A stretch of DNA of 64,000 nt from Diaporthe sp. PMI_573 (taxonomy: Eukaryota; Ascomycota; Sordariomycetes; Diaporthales; Diaporthaceae), in the NCBI GenBank assembly GCA_021399435.1, contig JAJTUP010000047.1:248001-312000 (forward strand), written 5' to 3'. Under the pieces are notes generated by a model that saw only the letters and a list, made by a program, of their open reading frames with translations, did no database searches and was not told where the DNA came from. The stretch's first letter is position 1. Every line of letters starts with the position of its first letter. This document shows positions 22,675 through 34,094 of this stretch, one piece after another. The position numbers were made by a program, and so were the translations under genes.

Positions 22675-23820
22675 ATGGCCACAACCATGAGACAGAGAGT
22701 CTCACAACCGCCTGCTGGGCCCAACGGCACAGAGCAGCCGAACCCCGACTTCTCGGACAACGCGACCCTGCTCCAAAAGGCCAAGACCCGAGTGCTGCTC
22801 CTCTTCGACGAGCTCCCGGAATGGGCAAAGGACAACGAGCACATCCACTCCGGCTGGCGGCCCGAGTCCAATTCATACACGGAATGCATCAAGAGCATGT
22901 GCTACATCCACAACGAAACCGGAAACATCTACTCGCACTTCCTAGCCGCCGCTTGGATGGTTCTTCTGGGCTCGTGGTGGAGCTTCTACGCGAACGACCA
23001 CTATTCCGCCACCGGCTCTGACGACGCCATCGTCTTCTTCCTCTTTTTCCTGGGTGGCACCGTGTGCTATCTCCTCTCCACCGCTTACCATGTCTTTTCT
23101 AACCACTCGCATGCCACCCATCTACTCTGTCTCAAACTCGATTTTCTGGGCATCCTCACCGTCACTGCCGGATGCTTCCCGCCAGGCCTGTGGTACACAT
23201 TTCCCTGCGCTTCCCGTGAAGCAAAGTTCACTTGGATTACCGTGAGTATTCTCTCCTGCGGGCTCTATCTGGTCTCTTTGAGCAAGAAGACAAGAAAAGA
23301 AGAGAGAATCTAGAAAGCTAATCATCCTGTTTGCTCTTGCAGGTCGACCTTGTCGCCCAGTTTCTTGCCGCCCTCGCCGCCCTTTTCTCCAAGTCCTTCC
23401 AGGCCCCCAAAATGAGGCCACTCCGTGGTTTCGTCTTCTCTGTCATGGCGTCTTCGGCGTTTTATCCCATCATCATCAAGATCATTCAGGTCGGCTGGAC
23501 GCAGGCTAACACCGAGTACGGAGCTTCATTTTACGGCTGGACAATTCTCATCTACCTGTGCTCAGTGACCATTTATGCGGTAAGGATCTCTGTCTCCCTT
23601 TGTTAGTCCCAACTAGAAGGATACAGCATTGCTGACATCCCTGGTCACGACACAGCTGCGTCTGACCGAGGCTTGGAGACCCGGCTCCTTCGACATCTGG
23701 GGCCATTCGCACCAGATATTCCATGTGGGGATGGCCATCGGACTAACTGTTCACTTTTTGGCATTCGTCAAGGCCTTGGATCAATTCTACGCGGTGAAGC
23801 AGGCCCAGTGCCCAGATTAA
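22675..23820 (+). CDS. PAQR / haemolysin III-type receptor (Izh/ADIPOR-like)
   Basis: Three exons (22675-23241, 23343-23579, 23656-23820; introns 101 and 76 bp, both phase 0) give 322 residues, the usual size for fungal PAQR proteins. A soluble N-terminus (about 85 residues, with LPEWAKDNEHIHSGWRP and SMCYIHNETGNIYSH) precedes seven membrane segments. Zinc-site residues of the family are in place: STAYHVFSNHS with His139, Asp156 in LDFLGI, and GHSHQIFH with His287/His291. Such proteins act in sterol/lipid and zinc homeostasis in internal or plasma membranes (ceramidase-like chemistry has been proposed). It is divergent from the preceding membrane protein with a 308-bp shared upstream region. 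Confidence 0.93.
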
Positions 23821-25511
23821 AGAACTAGAATTTCACGACTTGACAAGACTTTACATGATCATTCCCAGCGGAGGCCCCTGTCAATTAATTGGTGACGCGG
23901 TGGGCCACCGCAACATCATGAATGGTCCGACTTGCTTTGGGTGTAGGACTAGATAGCTCGTAGAGGGAAAGAGTTCATTGGAGGAGGGAACTGCATTTGC
24001 AATACGAAATAAAACGCCTGTTTCTTGGCAGGAGTGGCAAGAATTTAAACCATCTCAATAGTACGATCAACTTTCAATTCGAATTGCCGTTTTAGAGATC
24101 TTGCTAAATTCGCATTTTCTGTCGTTGTTAATGATCATGACTTCAGCAAATGGGGTATGGAGAGATCGCCTCGGACATGGGCCATGATTAAACGCCGTGA
24201 GAATAATTTCTAGGGCTGTGAAGCGGCATGGCTTGCCTCAGCTGGAGAGGCGTTGGGAGTCTTTGCCTGCTGGGCATTAGCAGCAGGCCTGGAAAGGTCA
24301 TTTCTTTTTACCGCATCCTGCTCATCAATCGCCCCCCCCCCCACACTGTCAATATTACCAGCTAAGGTGTTTAGCCCCAGTGTAGTAGACATCAGACATC
24401 TGATAGCTTGACCAAAATGAGGCTCGGTCTACTGATGATTGGCTTCGAAGTACTGTTTCAATGCTTATAATCCAACTACGCTGCAGGTATTTCCTATATG
24501 TACAGCACAGTACCACATGATGAATTGGTCAGACCCAACACTTGGTTTAAGAATTAGGCTCTGCCTGATGATCATTGGCATGGATTTGCTGATATACTCT
24601 ACGCTGCGGCGAGTTGATCGGATGGGTGGTATAGGTCGGGGAGTACAAGCCGGTTGAGCGAATCACCGTGCCTATGTGTATCACTCGGGCTCGTAGCCCC
24701 TTTAATTTTCAGCTGCCAGCCAAGTTTCAGCGTGGCTGGCGGGATTAATTTACGCATGTAGTCCGCTGCTTAAAACTATTGACGTTGTGTTGCTAACCTT
24801 TCTAAATATTTGGGGGGATTGTGTGTGGACGTGAGGAGAAATTCCCTGGGGAAGAAGCGAATCGCACCCAAGCATCTAGCTTTCTGTGTAGCGGTCGCAA
24901 CTTTTTGAGCGTCTTTTCAATGCGCCAAAATTACTGTGGAGTGCCTTGTACGCGCAATAGTGTACCACTATGACAACATCGTGAAAGCAAATGTACTGTC
25001 GTGTTCCGGTGCCTAATCGCATGGTATATATACGGGTTTAATATGATGCCGTGAGAATCAAAGCTATCTAAAAATTACGGGAGGGGGCAGCTTCACTATG
25101 TAGCCCTAGGCGGCGAGCTTTCACACGTCTTGTCTAGATAATCGCAAACGCGACGGTTTTAGGCCCGCTTTTCCGAGCTTAGGCTAGTTTCAGCGGACCA
25201 AGTAGGCGATCACGTGAACATATTGTTGGGACGTCTGCGGTGGTAGCACGGCTGGCATGTGCGGGGTCTCGGCGCGGTCGTGCATTGCAGCCACGCCCGC
25301 TGACGGGAGCAAGTGCAGCCCCAACTTTTGGACCCCCCAACATTCGCAGATTCTGCCTACCAAAAATTGTGTCTTATCAGCAGGGCAGTGCAGCGTTCCC
25401 TGCAAGTGGGGTCTGTCACATCAATATAAGGCTCTCCCTGACGTCCCTAGATCCCCCTTGAAAAAAAATTTCTCCAATATCTTCATCCTCGATTCCCGTC
25501 GCCTAGCAAAC
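23821..25511. other. Intergenic, no gene supported
   Basis: Moderate AT content. It holds a C9-C10 homopolymer near 24335. A 60-codon minus-strand frame (24392-24210) lacks recognisable similarity. A TATA-like CAATATAAGG near 25420 is a plausible promoter of the dead ELO gene. Confidence 0.55.
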
Positions 25512-26618
25512 ATGTCTCTGGTAGCTCTCAAACTGTCGTTTCCCGACGCGACAATATTTTATTTCCCACCCAATGACGGCCCTGAAACAGTGCTGCCCCC
25601 TGTACCAGGCTCGATATAGTCCGCCTTGGCGTTCTCTATCCCACTATTGATCTACTACGCCGCCCTAGACGTGAGAGTCCCTATTACCATTGCCTCTATC
25701 TACGCGATCACGGTGATCATATTAAATACCTATAATAAATCCCAAGGGAACAAGCTATAGAAGATAAGCAAGATAAGAGCTTTTTTCTAGTTTATGGTGG
25801 CCTATAATATCGTATTAGCGCTCTACCCTGGCTGGACTTTCCTAGGGATAATTTAGGCTGCCTGGAGAATGGTCTGTAACCCCTTGGGGTCAGTAGGGCT
25901 TGTAGGGATGGTTGACAGCCTGTGTAAAATCTACGGGGTGGCTGGGCTTGGAAATGCCATTGTGTACAATAGATTTGGTTCCGAGTAGGAGTCTAACTTC
26001 CCTTTAACTAATCTTAGCTCGACAAGGATACCAGACCCTACTGATTCAGGACGCCTCTGGAATGAGGGCCTGGCATTCTATAGATGGTTGTTCTATATAA
26101 GCAAGTTTTACGAGGTACTGGATATTGTAATTATTATTACTAAAGGAAAAAAGAGCTCGACTCCTTAGACCTATTATTATGCCGGAGCCATAATGTATAT
26201 GTAATCCGGGATCTGATATATATTACCGCCTATCTGGATATTTGTTCTCATTAATTCTTTTATATACACGCTGATGGTACGCATCTTTCCCTTGTCTCTA
26301 GGCTTCCTATACTGATATATACCTAGATTATAGTATATTTACTATATACTAAGCGTTCTTTCTGTACTAGTGTCGCGATTTTTTAAGAAGACTCTCACCA
26401 CGATGTAAATTATATAATTTTTGTTTGGTGCATCCTATACCGCCCTCTACTCTTTCATCTCATATATCCTGCCGGTCAAGTATTATACTGGTAACCAGAT
26501 AATGTCTTGTATCGACACCACCGGCAAAACGTTTGCCATATGGTTTAATGTGCTCTACTTGATACCTCTGACGGTACTGTTCTTACGATTCTTCATTAAG
26601 AGCTACTTCAGATCATAG
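25512..26618 (+). pseudogene. ELO-family fatty-acid elongase killed by RIP-like mutation
   Basis: The frame starts at 25512 (MSLVALKLSFPDATIFYFPP) and can be followed almost continuously to a stop at 26618, about 368 codons, a normal length for fungal ELO/GNS1-SUR4 proteins. Landmarks are RLWNEGLAFYRWLFYISKFY, EVLDIVIIITKGKKSSTP, TYYYAGAIMYM, TLTTM and a C-terminal hydrophobic run. The catalytic histidine box (HxxHH in LQTYHHAGA) reads TYYYAGA, with both His codons CAC/CAT changed to TAT. At least eight stops are TAG/TAA where Gln or Trp is expected. No large deletion is evident. This pattern is C-to-T mutation of a once intact duplicate. Confidence 0.88.
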
Positions 26619-26774
26619 AAGGGAGGAAGATTAGCCCCTCTGGTGAAGGAATGATCGAAATCTAGATGTTGTGCACAACACGGTAAAGGGTGTTAAGAGG
26701 CAGGTTTATTACAGTACTACTGGACGGAATATTGGCGATCCCATGGGGACTAGTGGATAGAAAATGATATAGTG

Positions 26775-27955
26775 GTTGGGAACTTCTGCTGAATTGGCAT
26801 CTTGGCAGCTCCCGTGATCGTGGAATCATCATCGACATTCTTCTATGGCCCAGGGCGGAAATCATTTTCCTATGGACAGGCCGCATCCTGTCAGGTAAGA
26901 TCGCGGCACCACAATAGCAAATCATTCGCAACTACTTACCAGAACTAGGTCTATTGAGCTTGGCTGTCGAGTTCTATCGCTCCGATACCCATCCATGCCA
27001 GACCGGTGGAATGAGTCCAGTCCCTAGTCTTTGGAGATTTCCGTATGGGGATGAAGACACATGCGGCCTCGTCTGTTCTAAAGTGAATGCCCCGTTTTCC
27101 AGCGCGACCAGCGAGATCTACATCTTTTCCAAACCAGCGACGCTCCCTTTCGGCATGGCCATGTTTCTCGCTGCGGCCGAGTGTGTCCCTGCGATTCTGT
27201 CCCTGGTTTCGATGTGGAAAATAATATTGGAAATCAACTGGAAAACACGTCCAGGGCGTGGTGGTTCAGAGAAGGAGCAGTCAGAGGATCAAGGCATTAT
27301 CCCTGGGACAAATGGTGCCATCTCCAAGGGCATGAAGGACATCAACAAGGCTATCCGGTCTCTCTTGAGTGCAGTCGAGGTCCCCGTATTTGGAGGTGCC
27401 TGGTTGGCCGTCGTCGTCATTGGGGAGATCAGCTTTTGGAGTCCCCAGCTCAAATATCACACCGATCCCATTAGCAGTATCGGTAAGTAGTCCTTGTCTT
27501 TCCCGGAAATACCTAGACTTACTCATCCAAGCCAATGAGGAACTATTCTTGGAACTAGAATGGCAGGCCTTGGTTCGCTCTATGTCTGGCTTGCAGATGG
27601 TAACGGCGAGCTCACTAATGCTTCCACAACCCACGGCAGTTGTCCGCACTGCCATGGCCGCGGGCAGTCTGATAGATTGCTTTCCGAAATGGGGAGCAGT
27701 CAAGGAAGCACCGCCCATCTAGAAAGTCACGAGAACCGCTCTGGGTCAGAGGCTGGTCTGCCTACGGTTGACTCCACAGGAGAATGGGTGGCCCGCCGAA
27801 AGATCGCCAAGGCTCTGGGGAAAATTGGTAACTACTTCGGCAACCCCCGACTTCCTCGACATCGGTCCAGCAGTGACCATCTGAGACCTTCACATCACGC
27901 CCACAAACATCAATTCTGGCAAAGACAGTTGCTTAGGCCCAGGTACCAGCAGAAT
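26775..27955 (+). pseudogene. Decayed fungal integral membrane protein
   Basis: Exon-like pieces: about 26775-26894 (IIIDILLWPRAEIIFLWTGR), intron to 26948, then 26949-27482 (LLSLAVEFYRSD, WRFPYGD, DTCGLVC, PFGMAMFLAAAECVPAILSL, MWKIILEINWK, KGMKDINKAIRSLLSAVEVP, LAVVVIGEISF). After GTAAGT the family's IGQW-G-I-G segment reads with a stop in place of Trp and no in-frame acceptor. MAGLGSLYVWLADG follows from 27560. The N-terminus upstream is unreadable. The family is common in Pezizomycotina with unknown function. I infer a pseudogene; a truncated product cannot be excluded. Confidence 0.65.
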
Positions 27956-28998
27956 ATGGCCGAGGAATTCAAGGTTCGGCGATTGATTGACCTCATCAGA
28001 GGTGTCGACAAGTAGGAAGCTCCACCCTCGCGGACCCCGTCACAAGCTCACCTGCTAACCATCTCGCTTGCACCAGCGTACGCTTCGGCCGGGACTACAA
28101 CGGCCTTTACAAGTTACGTTTGCCCGACGACTCTCGAAACCACGGCTATCTTACCCCAGACACTGTGTCCAAGCTGCCATGGACGGCAGACTTCTCAATT
28201 GATCACCAGAACAGGATTGTGCAGGTCACCGTGGCTGAGATTCAAGCCGATCGCATCAATGCCGCCTTCCAGGCCGTCATCGATGGTGCGATTGCATTGG
28301 GCACTTCAGTATTCCCAGACCTGACGTCTCACAGCGAGATGGTACGCATCATCGGTGCGAAGGACTACCCATCCAAGGCAGTCCACCAGCCAGAGCCCAT
28401 ACGCCTAGAACGGTTCGCCGCGTCGCTGTTCGGAATATGCAGCCGCGGAGCCCACCTGACGGCTTACGTTCTGGATGAAAGCCAACCCGGGTCGGCAGGC
28501 TTGAGGGTATGGGTGGCCCGCCGCGGTGCGAACCTTTACAGCTATCCGGGAATGTTGGACACGACGGTCGCGGGGTGTGTGAAGGCCGAGGACACGCCGC
28601 GGCAATGCATCGTAGCTGAGTCAGACGAGGAGGCGGCGCTGCCGCTCTCCTATGTCGAGAAGAACATCGTTTCAACCGGCCTGGTGATGTACGTCAACCA
28701 GAGCAAGGAGACGGGCCAGCTGCGGCCAACCATCCTGTACGTGTACGACCTGGAGCTTAGGGAGGACATGCGGCCTGAACCCAAGGACGGCGAGGTTCAG
28801 GAGTTCTCCTTGATGTCCGTGGAAGAATCCACCCGGGCAATGATGAACGGGGAGTTCAAGCCGAACTGCTGCCTAGTGATGCTGGATTTCTTCGTCCGAC
28901 ATGGGATCATCACGGAGAGGAACGAGAAGGAATACGAGAACATTGTGACTCGACTGAGAAGAGAGATGCCTATGCCGGTGACACCGCACGACCTGTAG
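27956..28998 (+). CDS. Nudix hydrolase, DUF4743 / TPK-related type
   Basis: Exon 1 27956-28011 (MAEEFKVRRLIDLIRGVDN), intron 28012-28076 (donor GTAGGA, branch GCTAAC), exon 2 28077-28998; 325 residues. The N-terminal third matches the DUF4743 module seen before the Nudix domain in fungal TPK-related proteins (GLYKLRLPDDSRNHGYLTPDTV, then KLPWTADF). The Nudix box at about residues 185-207 is GCVKAEDTPRQCIVAESDEEAAL. Compared with GX5EX7REUXEEXGU, the first Glu is Asp and the Arg is Ala, but the metal-binding EE pair is present. Likely substrate class is oxidised thiamine diphosphates, as in Tnr3 relatives (inference). The start lies inside the open frame left by the decayed upstream gene. Confidence 0.85.
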
Positions 28999-29198
28999 AA
29001 GGAACCAGAACTGCGTAAATGACGCTTCTTGGAGAACGTCCTTGTTGAAAATATCGGCCGTTGAGTCTTCACATAGAAGTGATATTACTACATGGCGGGT
29101 ATCGTACAACAAGGCATCCATGGAAATAGACCACCACCGTCAGGAAGCTTGCTCCAACGTTGATTCCTCCAACTCTTCCCATTGCTGCGTATATCCAA

Positions 29199-29755
29199 CT
29201 ATGAAGGAGGCACTGGCGCCGCAGCCTCGGTGCCTGTCGCGGCTCGTTGCGTACCGGGAGGAGGAGGGAGGAACATGGGCAGGTATGTGACGATCAGAGA
29301 CATGAGCGACATGCCGACGGAGAAGTAGCCTGGGGTGCTGTTGCTCTTTTGGCTGTCCTCGCTCTCGCCCAGCCAGTTCTGGACGCTAAAAACCACGGCC
29401 GCCCTAAATTGTCATCAAACACTGTCAGCTTCCATACCGGATGCGGATGCGGATGCGGATGCGATTGCGCCTTCCACGGAGTTGGCGATCGAGGCCGAGT
29501 CGCAGGCTCAAGTCGCGGCGTGCATCGAGACGGAGATGACGTACCATCCTATATAGCGGTTGCGCATGAAGATCGCTGCCATAGGCAGGGTCTGGGAGAG
29601 AGTGGACGAGAGCTCGGGGTTATCGCCTTTGGACAGTGGCTCCTGGTAGGGAATCACTGTGACGGTCGCTGTCAGTTGCTGGTCGCAAACGAGCAACGGC
29701 CCGGGCAGATAGGCTTACCCAGGTCAGGCCTGCGCTGGTCCTTCTTCGACGCCAT
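29199..29755 (-). CDS. Asterix (PAT complex subunit, UPF0139)
   Basis: Three exons (29755-29719, 29656-29545, 29403-29199) encode 117 residues, the normal size. The first is MASKKDQRRPDL, the second VIPYQEPLSK, then LSSTLSQTLPMAAIFMRNRY, and the third AAVVFSVQNWLGE, then STPGYFSVGMSLMSLIVTY. There are two or three membrane segments. In animals Asterix pairs with CCDC47 in the ER PAT complex, which shields polar membrane segments during insertion; fungal orthologues are assumed to act similarly at the ER translocon. Intron 2 (141 bp) contains a GGATGC hexamer run. The gene is convergent with the Nudix gene. Confidence 0.9.
29439..29462. repeat. (GGATGC)4 in Asterix intron 2
   Basis: Four perfect hexamer units within the spliced-out segment. 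The intron remains length-tolerant. Confidence 0.9.
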
Positions 29756-30708
29756 TTCGAGATGCTGAGCCTCGGGAAGGTTGTAGGGTGTCAATCGGTC
29801 GGCTGAGCAGAAGTGTTCGGATGCAAAGTGCCGTCGCTCGCATTTGGTGTTGCTGTCCGTTGCCAAAGCAGCCGGGATGCGCTCACCGGATCCTTTTGAA
29901 GCTAGGGTTCGGGTATCCCTACCCCTTCCCCCCCTCCCGGAATTTTGAAGAGCAACGCCAACGTCCTTACACAGTAACACGTTATGCGAGTTGTAAGACA
30001 TGAAAAGGGCTTGGGAATCTCCAATCAGGATAGACTCATGTATGAATCTGATTCAGTTCAAAAAGAGCTCTACCTCCATGCAGCTATGGTCTCAGTCCTC
30101 TCGCCTGCAGATCCACTGGCACAGGTGGTTCAAAGGGACCCTGGAGTGGCGTAGGAAGGCATCTTTCTGTTCACTGCTGACTGTCCACTCTGTCGTGATG
30201 GTCCTCTTCTGTTTTCCCGTTGCTTCACGAGCAAGATATCGGGCTGATCGTTGTGCCATTGCAAGGAGGCTGTTTTTAGCATCGCTTAGTCTGCAACAGA
30301 ATTTGTACTGTGTACTTCACGTCAACGCCACGCGACAGTGGGACTCGCTGAGTCGGATCCGTCGGCTCAGTCACTCATCACTGCTCTACTCTAAATGTGA
30401 CCTATAGTGTCCACTAAGGATGTCTTCTTGCAAATACGAGATTCTTGTCTATCGAACCATGCACATCATGTGTATCTCGTAAATCTATGTGGCTATCCCG
30501 AGGCCAAGAGTGCCGAGACGGCCCACCAGGGGCCCCTTTTTCAATGATACCTTCCTCTTCAATTCAAGTCCAAATTCAACCTTGTCCACTACTATGCGAC
30601 TTTCTGCTACTATAAATACGAGAACCACTCATTGGTATATTCTCAGCATGGAACGCTGTCAGGTCATTTGTTTGACTCCCTTGAGCCTCGTCCACCCAAG
30701 CAGTCAAG
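29756..30708. other. Intergenic, divergent upstream region
   Basis: Lies between the Asterix start and the secreted protease start. A TATA-like CTATAAATACG near 30610 fits the protease promoter. No supported gene. Confidence 0.55.
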
Positions 30709-31918
30709 ATGCGTTCCGGTCTCATTGTGCCGCTCACATTGCTGGGCTCCACAGGTGCCTCGATCGTACCGCATCTGGCGCAATCACAACCCGTGACCTG
30801 CGGCCAGGATGAGTTATCTCAGCATGACAAGGAGTTGCTGGCAAGCCGACTGCAGAAAGGAACAAAACCGAGCTACCTCAGCTCCCGAGCCGATGAAGCT
30901 ATCGAGGTCAACGTCTATCAGCATGTGGTCGCGTTCAACGAGACTTTGGAAGGCGGCTATCTTTCGGTAAGCCTGGACCTCTTTACAACAATCGGCCCGG
31001 CCTGACTGACTTCTCCATAAGAAAGACACGATGGCGGCGCAGTTTCAGCTGCTCCAAGACTCATTTGCACCATTTAACTTCAACCTGAAGCTTGCAGAAA
31101 CTCGCTGGGTTGTCAACGAATCTATGGCTTCCGTGAATAAAGGAGAAGACCACGAGAACGTGGTCAAACAAGCTCTCCGGAAAGGCACTTACGCCGACCT
31201 CAATCTGTTTTATGTCGCCTACCTGACAGTCGGTGTCGGAAACGAAGGCACAGGCTGGTCAACGTGGCCGTGGGGCAGCGGCACCTGGACTCCCAACGGA
31301 ACGGTGGAGCCCACGGATTTCGATAAATCCATCGACGGTTGTTTCGTGAACTCCGCGACGGTACCCAACGGTACGAACGACTGGGGCTACAACCAGGGCA
31401 AGATCGCTGTGCACGAAGCTGGCCACTGGTTTGGGCTGTTCCATGTCTTCGAGGGAGGCTGCTCGGGCCCTGGGGACTATGTGAATGACACAAGCCCTCA
31501 GGGATCGTACACCTACACGATCCAGGGCAGATGTGATGACGTTAGACCTGGCTGTTTCTTGGGCACAGACCCTCCGAACTATAAGAATCACAGTAAGCAA
31601 CTTCCCATCACTCAAATCACTCCACAAGAGTCCAGCATTATGGCAACGTGCGCCGGCGGGGATTTCCATTGCCCACGTTTCGTGCTTTGAGGGACGAAGT
31701 CACTGCATGTCGTTGAAACATATACTGACCTTGACTGTTCCTGTAGTGGACTATTCTGACGAGTAAGTGGCAGTCACACAAACGTGGCCGTCGGACTAGT
31801 TTCATTGAGAATGGACCTTGCTAACCAGAAATCTAGCCCGTGTCGTGTCGAGTTCACAAAGGGTCAAGAAGCTCGCATGCAATTGATGTGGGATGAGTTC
31901 CGAGCGAACACAGAGTAG
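30709..31918 (+). CDS. Secreted metzincin protease, M43 (pappalysin/cytophagalysin) type
   Basis: Four exons (30709-30966, 31022-31592, 31747-31762, 31837-31918) encode 308 residues; exon 3 is only 16 nt. The N-terminus MRSGLIVPLTLLGSTGAS is a signal peptide. The zinc site HEAGHWFGLFH is at about residues 217-227 (HExxHxxGxxH), followed by the disulfide-rich EGGCSGPGD and RCDDVRPGCF. The spliced junction recreates the Met-turn MDYSDD, then PCRVEFTKGQEARM. Length and layout match fungal extracellular M43 metalloproteases that degrade host or environmental protein. Joining exons 2-4 is required to obtain the Met-turn, which supports the small exon. Confidence 0.92.
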
Positions 31919-32218
31919 CACCCCTACACAGTGATCCGTATAGGTCAGGCGAGGTCTATCTCATTCATCCGCATATATAACACCAACATAGATTGATAGT
32001 CACTTAGTGGTCAGGAAATAAAATGGGTCCAGAGATATCTCTAGCTTTGGTATGAACCCCGTATTCTGGGCTATTCGTACTGCGGCAGATGGAAGTATTT
32101 AATGGAGATGAAACATTGATTCCTGGATGCTCGGACGTGACGTTCTTTCAATTAGAAGACGTCGGGAATTATGAATTGCGACGGAAATACAGCAAGACTA
32201 AAGCCAAGTACTATTCGC
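31919..32218. other. Intergenic
   Basis: 300 bp of 3' flank of the protease. No gene seen. Confidence 0.6.
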
Positions 32219-32768
32219 TCAGGCTTCCCCTCCTAGCTTGAGCCCTTCGTCCTCAGCCAGCTCACCCTCGGTGAGCCCTCCGTGGAGCTTGGTGACGTAT
32301 TTGTCAAACCTTCCAGAGATCTCAATGACGTCTGTGAGATACTGATAAGTCAAAGCAGTGTTCTGCCGCTTTGCATATTGCCGGGCCGTTGTAATGGCAT
32401 TCCGAATCTGGCGACCATTCATATCTTCCTCCTTTACATACATTATTACAGCAAGGAGTTTCGTTTTTTTCAATTTATATATACTCTTACTTGAATGCAC
32501 GGATCAACCGCTCTAATGGTCTGCTTATCACGCGCAAGCTGTCACTTCGCTCCAAGCTGTTCAGGGTGCACTCTCTTTTGCCTACTGCGACGCCTCCATC
32601 GTAAAAGCCACAATCACGGAGAACAAGGGGCGTCGTTGGACCCAAGGAGCAGGCCGTTATCCCCGCAGCCTGCAGATAATGCAGTGATTGTGTCGAAATC
32701 GCTGCTCCTGATGCAGCAGAACTAAAGTTGGAATGTTTCAGCGCTGATATCTTCCAAAATGGGATCAC
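32219..32768 (-). pseudogene. AAA ATPase C-terminal fragment
   Basis: The last about 65 codons (32430-32219) read MNGRQIRNAITTARQYAKRQ, then LTYQYLTDVIEISGRFDKYV. This is the AAA lid and tail of fungal DUF7025-type AAA ATPases (consensus NGRQIRNAxxTA). Upstream, a GTAAGA donor near 32489 and an AAAG acceptor could join it to a 32768-32490 frame. That frame has no Walker A, Walker B or arginine finger. It is a relic or an odd truncated gene. Confidence 0.6.
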
Positions 32769-33423
32769 TAAAACAGAGCACTACTTACACCGGGAGAGGC
32801 GAGAATATTTCCGTTGGCGCTTTCGCAGAAGTTGTTGCTGGCAGCGACATTGCCATCGAGGTCTTTGCAAAAGAAGGTCTCAAATTCCCCTTGCCTGAGT
32901 TGCGAGGTCTACGTGTCAGTCGACACCGCAAATTCCGTTCATGGGTGAGCCCCCAAGGGGGTTCCTTACCCGAAGACGGTAGCAGACATGTAGAAGATAG
33001 TTGCCATGAAATTAATCGAAAAGCGCATTGTGGCTGTCGAGGAGGATGATGTCGTAGTCGGATTCAAAGAAACGATCAAGCTAGCGATCTACGCGCTTGA
33101 AATAAATGCTGGGAACTTTAAAACGAGCGAATGTTATGACAGCCTATTGGATGTGAACACACTTGTTGAGCAGAGACGGATACGACCAACAAATGATGGG
33201 AATCAATTCACCTTATGTAGCGCTTCTGGGATCCGAGAAGTTGTCGCAACTTGCTTTGCCGGCTGGGTGCCTCGACAGAGTCATGACACGAAACCCTGGT
33301 CCTATGTATAGCTTCGCTAATGTCGCAAAATTGTCTTTTCGGCATATTATAAGCATCCGCCCCAAGCCGAACTGGGATATCGACTATCTTGGCCAGATGA
33401 GTCAACCGTTACCTAGCCAGTGA
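32759..33423 (+). pseudogene. Unrecognised gene, apparently decayed
   Basis: Protein-like segments run in three frames: MGSLKQSTTYTGRGENISVG to FPLPELRG (32759-32906); EVYVSVDTANSVHG (32904-32944, ending at a GTGAGC donor); MKLIEKRIVAVEEDDVVVGF to YDSLLDV (33006-33150); and ALLGSEKLSQLALPAGC onward in a third frame to 33423. The pieces are colinear and not low complexity, so one broken gene is likely. I do not recognise the family. Confidence 0.4.
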
Positions 33424-34094
33424 CATATTGCTCTCATATACAGAGCTTCATGTCAACTGGTATTTTCGAGCGGACTGGTCGTGGTTCATCACATACTAGT
33501 ACGCGAAAGCTTCATTTCAAAAGAAAGCAAACGAAAAGAAAGGCAAAGCTCTGGTTTCATATACGCTCGGAGGATCATCAATAATCTGGTCAGAAAACCC
33601 GGCCTTTGGATAACTTACTCGCCGATCAAGCCAGGCACATACCGTGAACAGAAGTTCAGTTTCAGCTGAGGTATTGACATGGGACCCTTGAAATTCCACT
33701 TCGATCGTGCTGCCTTAATGCCAAGATGAGCACTAGAGTCATAGGTTACCAAATACGTTGTAAACTGTTCAGGACCAGAGATCGTTTTAATTCAAGCGAT
33801 CACATCGAAATAAATGTCTCGAGACTGCAGTGAAATGGTACATAGATATGCGGAAGGACCTTTGGAGCCATACTCATCCGTGTCACTTGTGGGGCAATAT
33901 TGGAAAGTTGACTTATTTCAAGTACCCATCAACGTTGTAATACTACTAGGCCGCTAAAGTTCAATATTTGTCTATATGTGCCTAGGAAAGGCTACCCTTT
34001 GGATCTTTGATAGACTGAAAGCCTCAGTTTTCCAGTCGTACTGCATACACTTTGCTTCCCTACTAAACTTATGATATCTCGTCTGCATGCCATT
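33424..34094. other. Intergenic, nothing seen
   Basis: AT-moderate DNA. Short frames only. Confidence 0.6.

Noticed and set aside
24210..24392. 60-codon minus-strand frame
   Set aside because: Spans a C homopolymer, ends in Ala/Ser-rich sequence, and shows no similarity or splice partner.
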